Below, piece by piece: positions 22,057 through 29,936 of a DNA stretch of 64,000 bases. The stretch is from Nitrosospira briensis C-128 (GTDB lineage: Bacteria; Pseudomonadota; Gammaproteobacteria; Burkholderiales; Nitrosomonadaceae), in contig NZ_CP012371.1 of assembly GCF_000619905.2 (NCBI RefSeq), forward strand, positions 992,001 to 1,056,000, in the 5' to 3' direction. Position 1 is the first letter of the stretch; each line of letters begins with the position of its first letter. The notes beneath the pieces are model-generated. The model ran no database searches. It was not told the DNA's origin and saw nothing but the letters and a program-made list of their open reading frames with translations. The translations under genes were made by a program, and so were the position numbers.

Positions 22057-22398
22057 ATGAACGCCACTGCCAACGATCTCACCAGAAAGCAATGCAAACC
22101 CTGCGAGGGCAACATGCCTCCGCTTTCTCCCAATGAAATAACGCTGCTGATGCAGCAGCTCGAGGGGTGGGAGTTTTTCGATAAGATAATTAGAAAAAGC
22201 TATAATTTCAAGAACTACTATCAGACCATGGCTTTTGTTAATGCCATTGCCTGGATTTCCCATCGCGAAGATCATCACCCGGACATCATGGTTGGTTACA
22301 ATAGATGCAGGGTCGAGTATACCACCCATGCAATCAATGGGTTATCTGAGAATGACTTCATTTGCGCAGCGAAAATCGATACACTGTTCAACATTTGA
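22057..22398 (+). CDS. phhB: 4a-hydroxytetrahydrobiopterin dehydratase
   Basis: Pterin-4a-carbinolamine dehydratase of 113 residues, which recycles the oxidised pterin cofactor after hydroxylation reactions. The family core is seen in WISHREDHHPDIMVGYNRCRVEYTTHAINGLSEND (central HH and the Asp/Glu pocket), preceded by the WEFF strand. The ATG at 22057 follows GCGGGAGTAACA, a reasonable Shine-Dalgarno. It overlaps the start of rsgA, so the two are probably co-translated. No aromatic amino acid hydroxylase lies nearby, so its partner is unknown. Confidence 0.9.
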   Translation: MNATANDLTRKQCKPCEGNMPPLSPNEITLLMQQLEGWEFFDKIIRKSYNFKNYYQTMAFVNAIAWISHREDHHPDIMVGYNRCRVEYTTHAINGLSENDFICAAKIDTLFNI

Positions 22399-23282
22399 GA
22401 ACAATCCGGCAGGTTCCAATCGCGTCGCCGATTACCGGACAGATAGTCGCTGCATTCGGCAGATCTTTTCTCGTTAAAACCGCAAGCGGCGCAGCGCTGT
22501 CGTGTGTAATGCGTGGAAAAAAAGGCGGCGTGGCATGCGGCGATGTAGTGGAGATTCAGCCGACTGAATCGGGGCAAGGCGTCATTGAAAGCATAATGCC
22601 TCGTAGCGCCCTATTATATCGTAGCGATGCTTTCCGCGAAAAACTCATCGCCGCCAATATTACACAGGTTATTATCGTGGTGGCTGCGGTGCCAAGTTTT
22701 AGCGAAGAATTGATCAATCGCTGCATTGCCGCTGCTGAGAGCCAGTGCATAAAAGCACTGATCGTACTTAACAAGGCTGACCTGATCAAGCCCACAAACA
22801 CTGCTTCCAACATCCTTTCCCTCTATCGGGAACTTGGCTATTCGTCGCTGCAACTCAGCGCGAAGACAAATATCGAACCGCTATTACCCCATCTGCACGG
22901 TCATCTCAGCGTCCTGGTAGGTCAGTCCGGAATGGGCAAATCTACTCTTATCAATGCGCTCATCCCCGCGGCGGAGCGCGCCACTTCCGGTATTTCTGTT
23001 GCGCTCGATACCGGACGACATACTACTACCCATGCGCGACTCTACCACCTCGACGACAATAGCCGGATAATCGATTCTCCCGGCATGCAGGAATTCGGTC
23101 TTCACCATATTGACAGGGATGCGTTGGCGTGGGGGTTTGTTGAATTTCGCCAGTACATGGGGCTATGCAGGTTCAATAATTGCCGCCACGCGAATGAACC
23201 TGGCTGCGCGCTTGTGCAGGCTGTTCAGGAAGGCAAAATCAGCGCTCGACGCCTTGCTTTTTATCAAAAGCTGGCTAAATAA
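22395..23282 (+). CDS. rsgA: ribosome small subunit-dependent GTPase A
   Basis: Circularly permuted GTPase that assists late 30S assembly. The order is an OB-fold domain, then G4 (LNKADL), G5 (SAKT), G1 (GQSGMGKST), G2 (RHTTTHARL) and G3 (DSPGMQEFG), ending in a zinc knuckle with CRFNNCRHANEPGC. No ATG is available near the N-terminus. A TTG at 22395 overlaps the phhB stop as TTGA (295 aa), and a TTG at 22362 would give 306 aa; neither has a convincing Shine-Dalgarno. Function is certain, the start is not. Confidence 0.93.
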   Translation: MRTIRQVPIASPITGQIVAAFGRSFLVKTASGAALSCVMRGKKGGVACGDVVEIQPTESGQGVIESIMPRSALLYRSDAFREKLIAANITQVIIVVAAVPSFSEELINRCIAAAESQCIKALIVLNKADLIKPTNTASNILSLYRELGYSSLQLSAKTNIEPLLPHLHGHLSVLVGQSGMGKSTLINALIPAAERATSGISVALDTGRHTTTHARLYHLDDNSRIIDSPGMQEFGLHHIDRDALAWGFVEFRQYMGLCRFNNCRHANEPGCALVQAVQEGKISARRLAFYQKLAK

Positions 23283-23307
23283 CTCACCCTATAACTTCAT
23301 CCCATAT

Positions 23308-23340
23308 CGTGAGCAGGATGGGTCCCGTGAGCAGGATGGG
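23308..23340. repeat. 15-bp direct repeat after rsgA
   Basis: CGTGAGCAGGATGGG occurs twice (23308-23322 and 23326-23340) with a 3-bp spacer, 25 bp after the rsgA stop. No function is apparent. Confidence 0.7.
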
Positions 23341-23385
23341 CTTAACTGGTGCAACATCGATCTAAATGAAAAGAGCAGGTATTCT

Positions 23386-23422
23386 GGAAAAACAACGGGA
23401 GGTACTTTAACAAGTACCTCCC
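23386..23422 (-). terminator. intrinsic terminator for the GGCT-like gene
   Basis: Perfect 11-bp stem (GGGAGGTACTT pairing with AAGTACCTCCC) with a four-base loop at 23397-23422. Read on the minus strand it is followed by GTTGTTTTTCC, a U-rich tail. It lies 39 bp beyond the stop codon of the minus-strand gene at 23461. Confidence 0.75.
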
Positions 23423-23460
23423 GCAGAATTAATGTTCCCGAAACGGAAACCGCTTTCGTC

Positions 23461-24042
23461 TTAGACCTCGTTGACCGCCGCCCGACGCACATCCGTATCG
23501 ACCTCGAATCGCGCTAGAGGCAAATCACCGTACAGCAGCGCTTCTCTCTCGGCACAACGCTCTACGTTGGCATCGCCTTGCGCTTCAAATATCCGCAGCC
23601 ATTCGATGTACTCGCTCGGCAGGTCATGCTCGATGGCGCCCAGGATAACCATCGCTTTATGCCAGTGGTAAGGCCGGAGAACCGCCTCTTTGTAGCTCCC
23701 GGCAAAAGTCAATGCGGTGTGCGTGCCGGTTGACGTAACGACCGGTATATTCAGCTCGCTATAGCCTGTTCCAAGGCCTTCCGCCTGATTCAGACTTTCT
23801 CTATCCTTTACGTTGATCTTATAGAGCACGCCATAAACCCGGTTTCTCTGATTACCGGTTGCTTCGATATTGCTTTTCCCGGAACCGTCACGACTGACCT
23901 TTCCAAAGGTAAACCTGCGTCCTTCAATGAAGCCAATGTCTACTGCTACCGCTGATGGCGCGATATTCGAGGCGTTTATTCTGCGAGAGAACATGTTCGC
24001 GCCGTATGCGAAATAAAGAAATGTGTTAGTCGATGTTAGCAT
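23461..24042 (-). CDS. gamma-glutamylcyclotransferase-like (AIG2/GGCT fold) protein
   Basis: 193-residue cytoplasmic protein with the GGCT-fold signature YFAYGANM near the N-terminus, a central RVYGVLYKI strand and the EGLGTGYSE segment that should carry the catalytic Glu. The family releases 5-oxoproline from gamma-glutamyl amines or peptides; the actual substrate is unknown. It is a single gene ending in a clear terminator. Its 380-bp upstream region is AT-rich and contains repeated TTCACA motifs also found before the SulP gene. Confidence 0.78.
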   Translation of the reverse strand: MLTSTNTFLYFAYGANMFSRRINASNIAPSAVAVDIGFIEGRRFTFGKVSRDGSGKSNIEATGNQRNRVYGVLYKINVKDRESLNQAEGLGTGYSELNIPVVTSTGTHTALTFAGSYKEAVLRPYHWHKAMVILGAIEHDLPSEYIEWLRIFEAQGDANVERCAEREALLYGDLPLARFEVDTDVRRAAVNEV

Positions 24043-24426
24043 GATGGATGCCTATAAATAGGTTAGCTGGTTAAAAGTAAAACGCCCAAGTTCTGCATGT
24101 GTAACTTGTCACTCAATGACAATGTGTTACTGACTGTATGACAACCAGGGTAAGAATTACGCTTTCATGCCGATCTTTTACACCGAGATGAACACTGCTT
24201 TGTCCATCTTATAAAGAAGCTCGACCACTAAATCGCACTTCCCTGACATTTTTTCCCCTCTTGAACCGCTTGTTGACACATTTTTAAGCGGACTAAGGGT
24301 ATTTAACTACTTCACAAATACTTAACATGAAGTATACACATTCTTCACAAATTCACAACTATTTTATGTATTCACCACAGATTCTTCACATCATGGATAA
24401 AATTTTTTCTGCCTTTTGAGATGGTC
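24043..24426. other. AT-rich intergenic region with repeated TTCACA motifs
   Basis: No credible gene in 384 bp. The part from 24308 to 24395 holds several copies of a TTCACA core: ACTTCACAAAT at 24309, ATTCTTCACAAAT at 24340, ATTCACAAC at 24351 and ATTCTTCACATCATG at 24381. The last shares CTTCACATCATG exactly with 26628-26639 upstream of the SulP gene. It probably holds the promoter of the GGCT-like gene and the 3' end of the usp transcript. Confidence 0.5.
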
Positions 24427-24861
24427 CTAGTGGGGACGGACCAGCAAAATTGAAATTTCGACAGTTTTTACCAATTGCTCTGCCACAGAACCGGTGACCA
24501 AACGCTCCAGACCCCGACGGCCTTCCGTACCCACAACGACCAGATCTGCCCCCCATTCCGTGACGGCAGCAGCGATGGCCTCCATGATGGCAGTCCGGCC
24601 ATATCTTTCTTCCGCGTCCAGTAAACGGGTTTCCACTATTGGCGTCGCATCGGTAGTTGCCGTAGTCCTGGCACGTTCCAGCAGCGCCGCTCCAGCTTTT
24701 CGGTTATCAGCCCCGTCATCGTCGATCCCTTTCATCCCTTTCGTCACGGTATGGACGATGCACAGTACGGCTCCATCGGTAGCTGCGATATACTGGGCCT
24801 CTTCCAATGCGCTGCGGGAAATTTCATCGTCGGCGATAGCTACCATGATCTTCTTGTACAT
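24427..24861 (-). CDS. universal stress protein UspA family
   Basis: 144-residue single-domain USP. The nucleotide-binding motif G-x2-G-x9-G-S is present in VVGTEGRRGLERLVTGSVAEQL, and the N-terminal MVAIADDE segment carries the Asp expected at the ATP site, so it should bind ATP. It lies 80 bp downstream of the SulP carrier gene on the same strand, in a probable two-gene operon. This SulP lacks its own cytoplasmic STAS domain, so the USP could be a separate regulatory partner; that is inference from position only. Confidence 0.9.
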   Translation of the reverse strand: MYKKIMVAIADDEISRSALEEAQYIAATDGAVLCIVHTVTKGMKGIDDDGADNRKAGAALLERARTTATTDATPIVETRLLDAEERYGRTAIMEAIAAAVTEWGADLVVVGTEGRRGLERLVTGSVAEQLVKTVEISILLVRPH

Positions 24862-24941
24862 TAGAACTCCTCCTATAGTGATTCATGAAAAGAGGCGGGC
24901 ATCACGTGCCCGCCTCAATTAGGATAGTATCCCCAGGTCAG

Positions 24942-26288
24942 CTAGTCAGCGGTGCCGCCTGTCGAAAATTTCTCGAAATATTTTTTGATGATGACCTTGC
25001 TGGGTATCTTGCCGGCCTGATGAAAGACCAGGTAATTGATAAGCCCGTGAATCGCCAGCGCCACCAGCATGCCTTCGAAGATGCCTATCTTGAAGACCAG
25101 CAAGGCGGTAAGAACTGAAAGTATCAGTGCGTATTGCCCGTAATTGGCAACATGCCACAATCCCATGACCATTTTCCAGCCGGAGAAAATCATGATTGCG
25201 GCCAGCGAGAACTTCGGCAGATATTCAAGATAGTGCGAATTGAAGAAGAAGAAGAGAACGACCGAACCGACGACAACATTCGAAAACTTGGTATATGCCC
25301 CAGCCAGTCTGTTGGTGGTACTTTTAGCCAATCCGTCCAGGTTGGTCATGCCGCCAAAAAAACTCGCGCCCATATTGCTTATCCAGATAGACCACAAGCT
25401 GTTATTGGTGTTGCATTTGCGCCCCAGCGGATCTATTTTTTCGATCGCGGCGTTGCTCATTACCTGCTCTATCACATCGATCGTGGCGAGCATTGCCGCG
25501 AACCCCACGATGTACACCCACATCATTGCGCTCTCGATATGCGGTATCGGGAGGGCAAGCACAAACGGAACATCCTCCACGAATAGCATGGACATCGGCA
25601 TGTATTGAGCGAGCACGATACTTGCTATTATCAACAGGAAATAAGGAATTGCGGGTTTCGTATCCTTGAATTTGGAAAACAGGTATACAAACGCGGCGAA
25701 ACCGACTATCGATATCAGCACGATCTGGATTCGTGCCTCGTTCCAGAATACATCGGCCGTTTCCAGTTCTGCCGGTATCTCATAGCAAAATGTGGCAAAT
25801 TTGAGGCCTATCTTCAGGCCCACTCCCGCCAATAGCCCTTCTACGAGATAAACCGGTACCGCCTGCAAGATATACCGTTGCCAGTTGTATTTCCATACGA
25901 CCGCTTGCATGCTGGCTGTCAGGAAAATGACAAACGCCATATTCTCGATACCGAAGGTGTGAACGCCCATCGCCAGGGCAGGCGCGAGACCGGCTGCCAC
26001 CCCCGGCACGCCGATAAAATTGCCGGGCTTGAAAAATGCATTGACCCATCCGATGAAACAGGCAAAAACGACCGTCGCCAGCGCTACTTTGATAGGATAC
26101 TCCGACATCATGGCAATGCCGATCGATAGCGGGACCGCCATGGTTCCAGTTATAATTCCAGCCTGAATGTCGCGAGCGAGATACTTGGCCTGAAACCCCG
26201 CCGATCCTGGCGCGACCACTTCTTCCGCGGTGGCGCCGGGTGCATGATCATCGGTTGACAGCGGTTTATCTAAAGTAGATGAACTCAT
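24942..26288 (-). CDS. SulP family anion transporter lacking STAS, probable bicarbonate carrier
   Basis: Membrane carrier of the SLC26/SulP family, 448 residues, with about 11-12 hydrophobic segments. The N-terminal SulP signature region is visible in DIQAGIITGTMAVPLSIGIAM, with a conserved core around FFGGMTNLDGLAKSTTNR. The protein stops shortly after the last membrane segment, so the usual STAS domain is absent. Sulfate, bicarbonate and other anions are transported by this family. Bicarbonate is suggested by the nearby sbtA and PII-like genes and by the RuBisCO locus, not by a diagnostic residue. Start supported by AGGAAGGA upstream of the ATG. Confidence 0.82.
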   Translation of the reverse strand: MSSSTLDKPLSTDDHAPGATAEEVVAPGSAGFQAKYLARDIQAGIITGTMAVPLSIGIAMMSEYPIKVALATVVFACFIGWVNAFFKPGNFIGVPGVAAGLAPALAMGVHTFGIENMAFVIFLTASMQAVVWKYNWQRYILQAVPVYLVEGLLAGVGLKIGLKFATFCYEIPAELETADVFWNEARIQIVLISIVGFAAFVYLFSKFKDTKPAIPYFLLIIASIVLAQYMPMSMLFVEDVPFVLALPIPHIESAMMWVYIVGFAAMLATIDVIEQVMSNAAIEKIDPLGRKCNTNNSLWSIWISNMGASFFGGMTNLDGLAKSTTNRLAGAYTKFSNVVVGSVVLFFFFNSHYLEYLPKFSLAAIMIFSGWKMVMGLWHVANYGQYALILSVLTALLVFKIGIFEGMLVALAIHGLINYLVFHQAGKIPSKVIIKKYFEKFSTGGTAD

Positions 26289-26394
26289 GGTACCTATCCT
26301 TCCTTTTTAAAAAATTTAAACATAACTTCAAACGAAGAAGAAACCGAGAGGGTGACCTGCTTTCCGGTGGTTGTTCGACGTCTGCTCAATTTCG

Positions 26395-26517
26395 TCATAA
26401 GTTAAAAAACAGCTGATCTGGAAGTAACCTCAAGTCCTTGACTGGCTCGCCCACAATCAGATGCTGAAGCATTTGCTCAACCGGCTTTAGCAGCCGCTTT
26501 CGCAATGGATTCAACAT
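26395..26517 (-). CDS. possible 40-residue small protein upstream of SulP
   Basis: Short open frame in an otherwise non-coding region, ATG at 26517 to TGA at 26395. The product begins MLNPLRKRLLKPVEQMLQHL and continues as an amphipathic, Leu-rich peptide ending in DQLFFNL. A weak GGGA lies seven bases before the ATG. It lies 107 bp before the SulP start on the same strand. It is not recognised as any family and could be chance, but its composition is protein-like. Confidence 0.3.
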   Translation of the reverse strand: MLNPLRKRLLKPVEQMLQHLIVGEPVKDLRLLPDQLFFNL

Positions 26518-26572
26518 TCGAATCCCTACAAATTCATTAAGGCATTAAAAGCAACGCTAACATAGCATTAGC

Positions 26573-26639
26573 GATGTGAAGAATATGTATGTTAAATGTC
26601 AAGAAATTGTGAAGTCTGCAATATTTACTTCACATCATG
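26573..26639 (-). promoter_or_regulatory. TTCACA/TGTGAA motif cluster upstream of the SulP operon
   Basis: Contains GATGTGAAGAAT (26573-26584), the exact reverse complement of a site at 24381-24392; ATTGTGAAGT near 26606; and ACTTCACATCATG (26627-26639), which shares 12 bases with 24384-24395. Repetition in both orientations before two transcription units suggests regulator binding. No regulator can be named. Confidence 0.4.
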
Positions 26640-26825
26640 CCAAAACGGGTATGTTCAAGTGTGCGCCATTTTGCACTTAATTTACGTATAAACAATTGCT
26701 TAGATAATTTAAACCTATGAATACGATGAGCAACAGATCGGTGTATTAGTGACATATGTCAATTTTATGTAGGTAAGCTGGAACGCCCGTTTGGATAGTT
26801 AAATCGTGTGCTTAAGTCAATTGAT

Positions 26826-27053
26826 TCAGGAGGTGTGCGTCAATCGAGCAAAAATTGAGATAGCAATCAGACCGAAAGCCGGCCATGCTTCTATCCATGC
26901 CTGGCACGGCGATTTGCGCCGCTGACAGTGCTGCGGAACAGCTTGAACATCATCTGGATTCTGGAAAAGCTGGCGATAGTCACGCGGACCGTATTTCCCA
27001 TTCACGATGATTTGGGGCGTGACGCATTTAACCTGAATGAGACAGCTGACCAC
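26826..27053 (-). pseudogene. relic ORF, possible thioredoxin-fold (DsbA-like) fragment
   Basis: Open frame of 75 codons whose first codons lie inside the short repeat element at 27031-27120. After that it reads VKCVTPQIIVNGKYGPRDYR, which resembles the cis-Pro loop and following strand of DsbA-like oxidoreductases. The upstream half with a CxxC motif is absent, replaced by the repeat. The C-terminal 30 residues look unlike the family. It is best treated as a possible decayed fragment. Confidence 0.22.
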
Positions 27054-27120
27054 CCATTTTTCAACTAAGCGCCATGGCCGAAAGGGATTTCTCTATCCCG
27101 CCCAACTGGCTGATTCAGGT
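27031..27120. mobile_element. short (90 bp) relative of the TNA-flanked MITE family
   Basis: Left end ACCTGAATGAGACAGCTGAC, right end (reverse complement) ACCTGAATCAGCCAGTTGGG, flanked by TTA at 27028-27030 and 27121-27123. The outer eight bases match the 192-388-bp elements; the interior is different and contains a GGGATTTCTCTATCCC-type hairpin. Same TNA target pattern, so probably mobilised by the same kind of transposase. Confidence 0.65.
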
Positions 27121-27388
27121 TTAGGGGAGGGCTTGCTCAGTGGCGGATACTGCCTGTTCTTTGCTGTTCCTTGTTGAGCCGAACCGCATTTCCCCTGTTA
27201 GCTCAAAGGCGCGCGGAGACAAGGTCAGGCATAGCATGAATCTGGATAGATGCTGGTAGACGAGAGACGCCGGTAATACCGAAGGACTACCCATCGAGGC
27301 GGAGCAGCGTCTCCGAAGGGATGGCATTACCCAGGAGGAGTCGGCACCCGGAACGCGGCCGTGGCATTTCGCTAGCACGATCCGGACT

Positions 27389-27928
27389 TCACGCTTCCGG
27401 ATTATTTTTCTTCTGAGCCGTTCTTTGCGATGGGTGCGTGGCCGTTGCATCCGTTTTTGCGTGGTGCGCCAGCTTTGACCATCCGTGGCGGCGAAGCAAC
27501 TGATATACCGTCGATGTCGACACCGATCTGCCTACGCGCCTTTCAAGCTCGGCTTTCAGCTGGTGTATCGGCAGAATGCCCGTGGCCTGGGCATGGGCAA
27601 TGAATGGAGCCAGAAACTGTACTTCTTCATCGAGGCTCATCCGTGCATGATTGCGAAGGCCCTTTTTTGTTTTGACCTGTTCAGCGCCGGTCTCGATACG
27701 CTGAAACCGCGTCCGCAGTTTTCCTGTTCTACTTTTAGATAAACCGATGATGACGGCTGTCTGTTCCAATGACAGCCCAAATTCCAGCGGAAGGAGTAAT
27801 GCCTGAGCAGCACGCAACGCCTCGACTGTTTTGGCTGAGGCGATTTTTTCCTTCGCCGCTTCCACAAATTCCCGTCCTGTCGCAGGTCTCGCCATTTGTA
27901 TTCTCAGCTCGGGTTTATACCGAATCAT
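27389..27928 (-). CDS. winged-helix protein resembling IS630 orfA
   Basis: 179-residue protein with a helix-turn-helix segment (LEQTAVIIGLSKSRTGKLRTRF) and a second winged-helix region (STSTVYQLLRRHGWSKLAHH) followed by a basic tail ending QKKNNPEA. This is the layout of the DNA-binding half of IS630-family transposases, where a DDE domain should follow. Here the frame stops and no DDE motif can be read in the next 270 bp. The ATG at 27928 overlaps the upstream stop as ATGA, so it is translationally coupled to the small gene before it. It may be a transposase relic or a domesticated DNA-binding protein. Confidence 0.65.
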   Translation of the reverse strand: MIRYKPELRIQMARPATGREFVEAAKEKIASAKTVEALRAAQALLLPLEFGLSLEQTAVIIGLSKSRTGKLRTRFQRIETGAEQVKTKKGLRNHARMSLDEEVQFLAPFIAHAQATGILPIHQLKAELERRVGRSVSTSTVYQLLRRHGWSKLAHHAKTDATATHPSQRTAQKKNNPEA

Positions 27929-28131
27929 TCGGTTAATTTCAGCCACAATTCAATTTCGTCAGCAGATTGATCAATTAGTTGGACGTTAAACTCGAGCCAG
28001 AAGCTACAGTCAGCTTTTGAATCAAGCTGGCCTTCATCGCCATCCTCCGATTCAAGCCGCTCAAGGCCAACTTCACCGGGAATGCTGCCTTGTTGTCTTT
28101 CATATCCTTGGGATTGAAGTGCGAAATCCAT
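27925..28131 (-). CDS. 68-residue acidic small protein, unrecognised
   Basis: Starts at the ATG at 28131 (MDFALQSQGYERQQGS), preceded by GAGGAG seven bases upstream, and ends in an ATGA overlap with the winged-helix gene. The product is strongly acidic, with the segment ERLESEDGDEGQLDSKAD, then a beta-like SFWLEFNVQL strand and DEIELWLKLTE. No family was recognised. Good ribosome binding site and coupling suggest it is translated. An upstream in-frame start would extend it to 28224 but lacks a Shine-Dalgarno. Confidence 0.5.
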   Translation of the reverse strand: MDFALQSQGYERQQGSIPGEVGLERLESEDGDEGQLDSKADCSFWLEFNVQLIDQSADEIELWLKLTE

Positions 28132-28165
28132 AAATCCGCTCCTCACGTTAGGAGGATGGAACGGA

Positions 28166-28312
28166 TCAGTTCCCCGGATGTTGCGTTTGGCAAAAACCGG
28201 GGAACTTAAATGGCACTCCCTCAAGAATAGTTGCTGTAATTAATAAGCCGGACGGCGGTAGAGGCGCAAAGCCAACCAGCGACGTCTTTTCGGGAAATTG
28301 ATGTTTTGGCAT
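28166..28312 (-). CDS. 48-residue small protein, unrecognised
   Basis: ATG at 28312 preceded by TGAGGAGTTGATT, one of the best Shine-Dalgarno sites in this region, and stop TGA at 28166. The product starts MPKHQFPEKTSLVGF, has a short hydrophobic stretch SGLLITATIL and one cysteine. It lies 34 bp upstream of the 68-residue gene and 111 bp downstream of the PII-like gene, all on the same strand. It is not recognised as a known family; the translation signal is its main support. Confidence 0.42.
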   Translation of the reverse strand: MPKHQFPEKTSLVGFAPLPPSGLLITATILEGVPFKFPGFCQTQHPGN

Positions 28313-28423
28313 AATCAACTCCTCAGGTTATTAGAAACAGGCAATGGTCGATTTAAAAACTCAAAAAGGCGCATTCTCTTTCTTCTTACTTCATATCCTT
28401 GAAGCGCCACACTAATAGACGGA

Positions 28424-28753
28424 TCAGTAGGAAGCAGCAGGCCCTATGATCCATTTGCAGTCCGAAATCAGGCACATTCCACCATATTCCTTCAATTTTG
28501 GGCGAATCGCCATTACCACTCTTTCAGCCTGCTTTTCTTCACAAGCTAGAATCACTATGGCATTTCTTTCTTCCAGAGCGATGTCATCCGGGCGCCGTTC
28601 GCCGCGCGACCCAAGGCCACCTCCATGTCTCATGAACGTGTAGCCGCGCACATCGGCTGTTCGTAACAAGGCAATCAGATCACCGAGCTTTTCTTCATCG
28701 ATGACGATCTCGATGCGAATCATCGAAATTAAAACGTCTGCTCTATTAAACAT
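28424..28753 (-). CDS. PII-like signalling protein (SbtB/CPII type)
   Basis: 109-residue protein with the ferredoxin-like strand order of the PII superfamily: MIRIEIVIDEEKLGDLIALL, then a Gly-rich, T-loop-like region GYTFMRHGGGLGSRGERR, then AIVILACEEKQAERVVMAI. The C-terminus carries GGMCLISDCKW with two cysteines, reminiscent of redox- or ligand-sensing tails in SbtB-like proteins. The canonical uridylylation tyrosine context of GlnB is not seen. It lies just downstream of sbtA, the arrangement known for PII-like regulators of bicarbonate uptake. The start at 28753 has GGGGAGAG upstream. The ligand (AMP, ADP, cAMP or bicarbonate) is inferred from related families only. Confidence 0.72.
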   Translation of the reverse strand: MFNRADVLISMIRIEIVIDEEKLGDLIALLRTADVRGYTFMRHGGGLGSRGERRPDDIALEERNAIVILACEEKQAERVVMAIRPKLKEYGGMCLISDCKWIIGPAASY

Positions 28754-28881
28754 GGTTTCTCTCCCCAGAATATTTATGCGTTGATAGTCGGATTTGAATA
28801 CTCAGCCGGGCCGAAATACATCTCGAAAGGATTTCAATAAATTGATGAATCATCCCCAGATAACAGCGGCATCCGTTTTCG

Positions 28882-29862
28882 CTACACACCCGCTAGATAC
28901 TGGGCGGCACCGTAATACATGGGAATACCGATTACCACATTAAACGGAAAAGTCACGCCGAGTGACAGAGTCAGGTAAAAAGACGGGTTGGCCTCCGGAA
29001 CAGCCAGCCGCATCGCCGGGGGTACCGCGATATAGGAACAGCTCGCTGCGAGCACCGTAACCAGCGTCACTCCACCCACCGAGTAGCCAAGCCAGAAGTG
29101 ACCTACCATGAGGCCACAAATCGCACCGATCAAAGGCATCGCGACACCAAAACAGACAAGGAAGACCCCTACCGCCTTAAATTCCGCCAGCCTTTTTCCC
29201 GCTTCCATGCCCATATCGCACAGGAACAGGCACAAGGCGCCCATGAATATGGTTTCGAAGAACGGCTCGATCTTGTGATAGCTTGGCTCCGAGACTACTG
29301 CGCCGATTCCCATGGAGACAAACAGCAGCAAAATACTGCCATTGGTAAAGGCTTCGCGCAGCAGGTGCATATACATCCCCTTCTCGCCCTTGGTAGCCCC
29401 TCCCATTATCTTGCGCGAGTAGCCGGCCAGCACCAGGCCGATCATGATGGCGGGAGACTCCATGATTGCCAGCATGATGACTGGATAGGCTTCAAAGGTC
29501 ACACCGATGCCGCCCAGGAAAGCCACTGCCGTCATGTAAGTGCCGGCACTCACCGAGCCGTAGTGCGCCGCAATTGCCGCGGCATTGAGCGGATCGATCT
29601 TTCCGAGGCCCCGCAAAATAACGTATGCGACGATAGGCAAGCCAATACCAAACAGAAAAGCCGCTCCCACGGCAGGCAGGGCATCAGCCATCGACCCCTG
29701 AGTCAGGGCCTTCCCGCCATGCAACCCGATACCTATCAGCAGATAGATAACGATCATCTTGTGCATATCGGGCGGAAATTTAAGATCCGATTTGATCACC
29801 TGCGCAAACATACCGAGCGCGAAAAACAGTATCGCCGGTACGAGAAGACTGGAAATTGACAT
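28882..29862 (-). CDS. sbtA: SbtA-type sodium-dependent bicarbonate permease
   Basis: 326-residue inner-membrane protein with about ten hydrophobic segments. The family core is the repeated half around AAAIAAHYGSVSAGTYMTAV and the related SCSYIAVPPAMRLAVPEANP near the C-terminus, which line the substrate site in SbtA. SbtA imports bicarbonate with Na+ in cyanobacteria; homologues in chemoautotrophs are generally given the same role. The PII-like gene follows 128 bp downstream on the same strand. The upstream region carries tandem 23-bp repeats and a divided relic ORF. Confidence 0.87.
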   Translation of the reverse strand: MSISSLLVPAILFFALGMFAQVIKSDLKFPPDMHKMIVIYLLIGIGLHGGKALTQGSMADALPAVGAAFLFGIGLPIVAYVILRGLGKIDPLNAAAIAAHYGSVSAGTYMTAVAFLGGIGVTFEAYPVIMLAIMESPAIMIGLVLAGYSRKIMGGATKGEKGMYMHLLREAFTNGSILLLFVSMGIGAVVSEPSYHKIEPFFETIFMGALCLFLCDMGMEAGKRLAEFKAVGVFLVCFGVAMPLIGAICGLMVGHFWLGYSVGGVTLVTVLAASCSYIAVPPAMRLAVPEANPSFYLTLSLGVTFPFNVVIGIPMYYGAAQYLAGV

Positions 29863-29936
29863 GGTAAACCCTCCTTATGTAGTTATTAACTTACCTACGA
29901 TTACGATCACCCGGCCTTCAGGACCAGCCGGGATGA

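Noticed and set aside
27121-27388. Possible DDE half of an IS630 transposase downstream of the winged-helix gene
   Set aside because: All three minus-strand frames contain stops, and no DDE motifs or typical DEARFG segment can be read; nothing supports an orfB here.
28754-28881. Riboswitch-like or regulatory RNA between sbtA and the PII-like gene
   Set aside because: No conserved fold or terminator could be recognised in the 128 bp.
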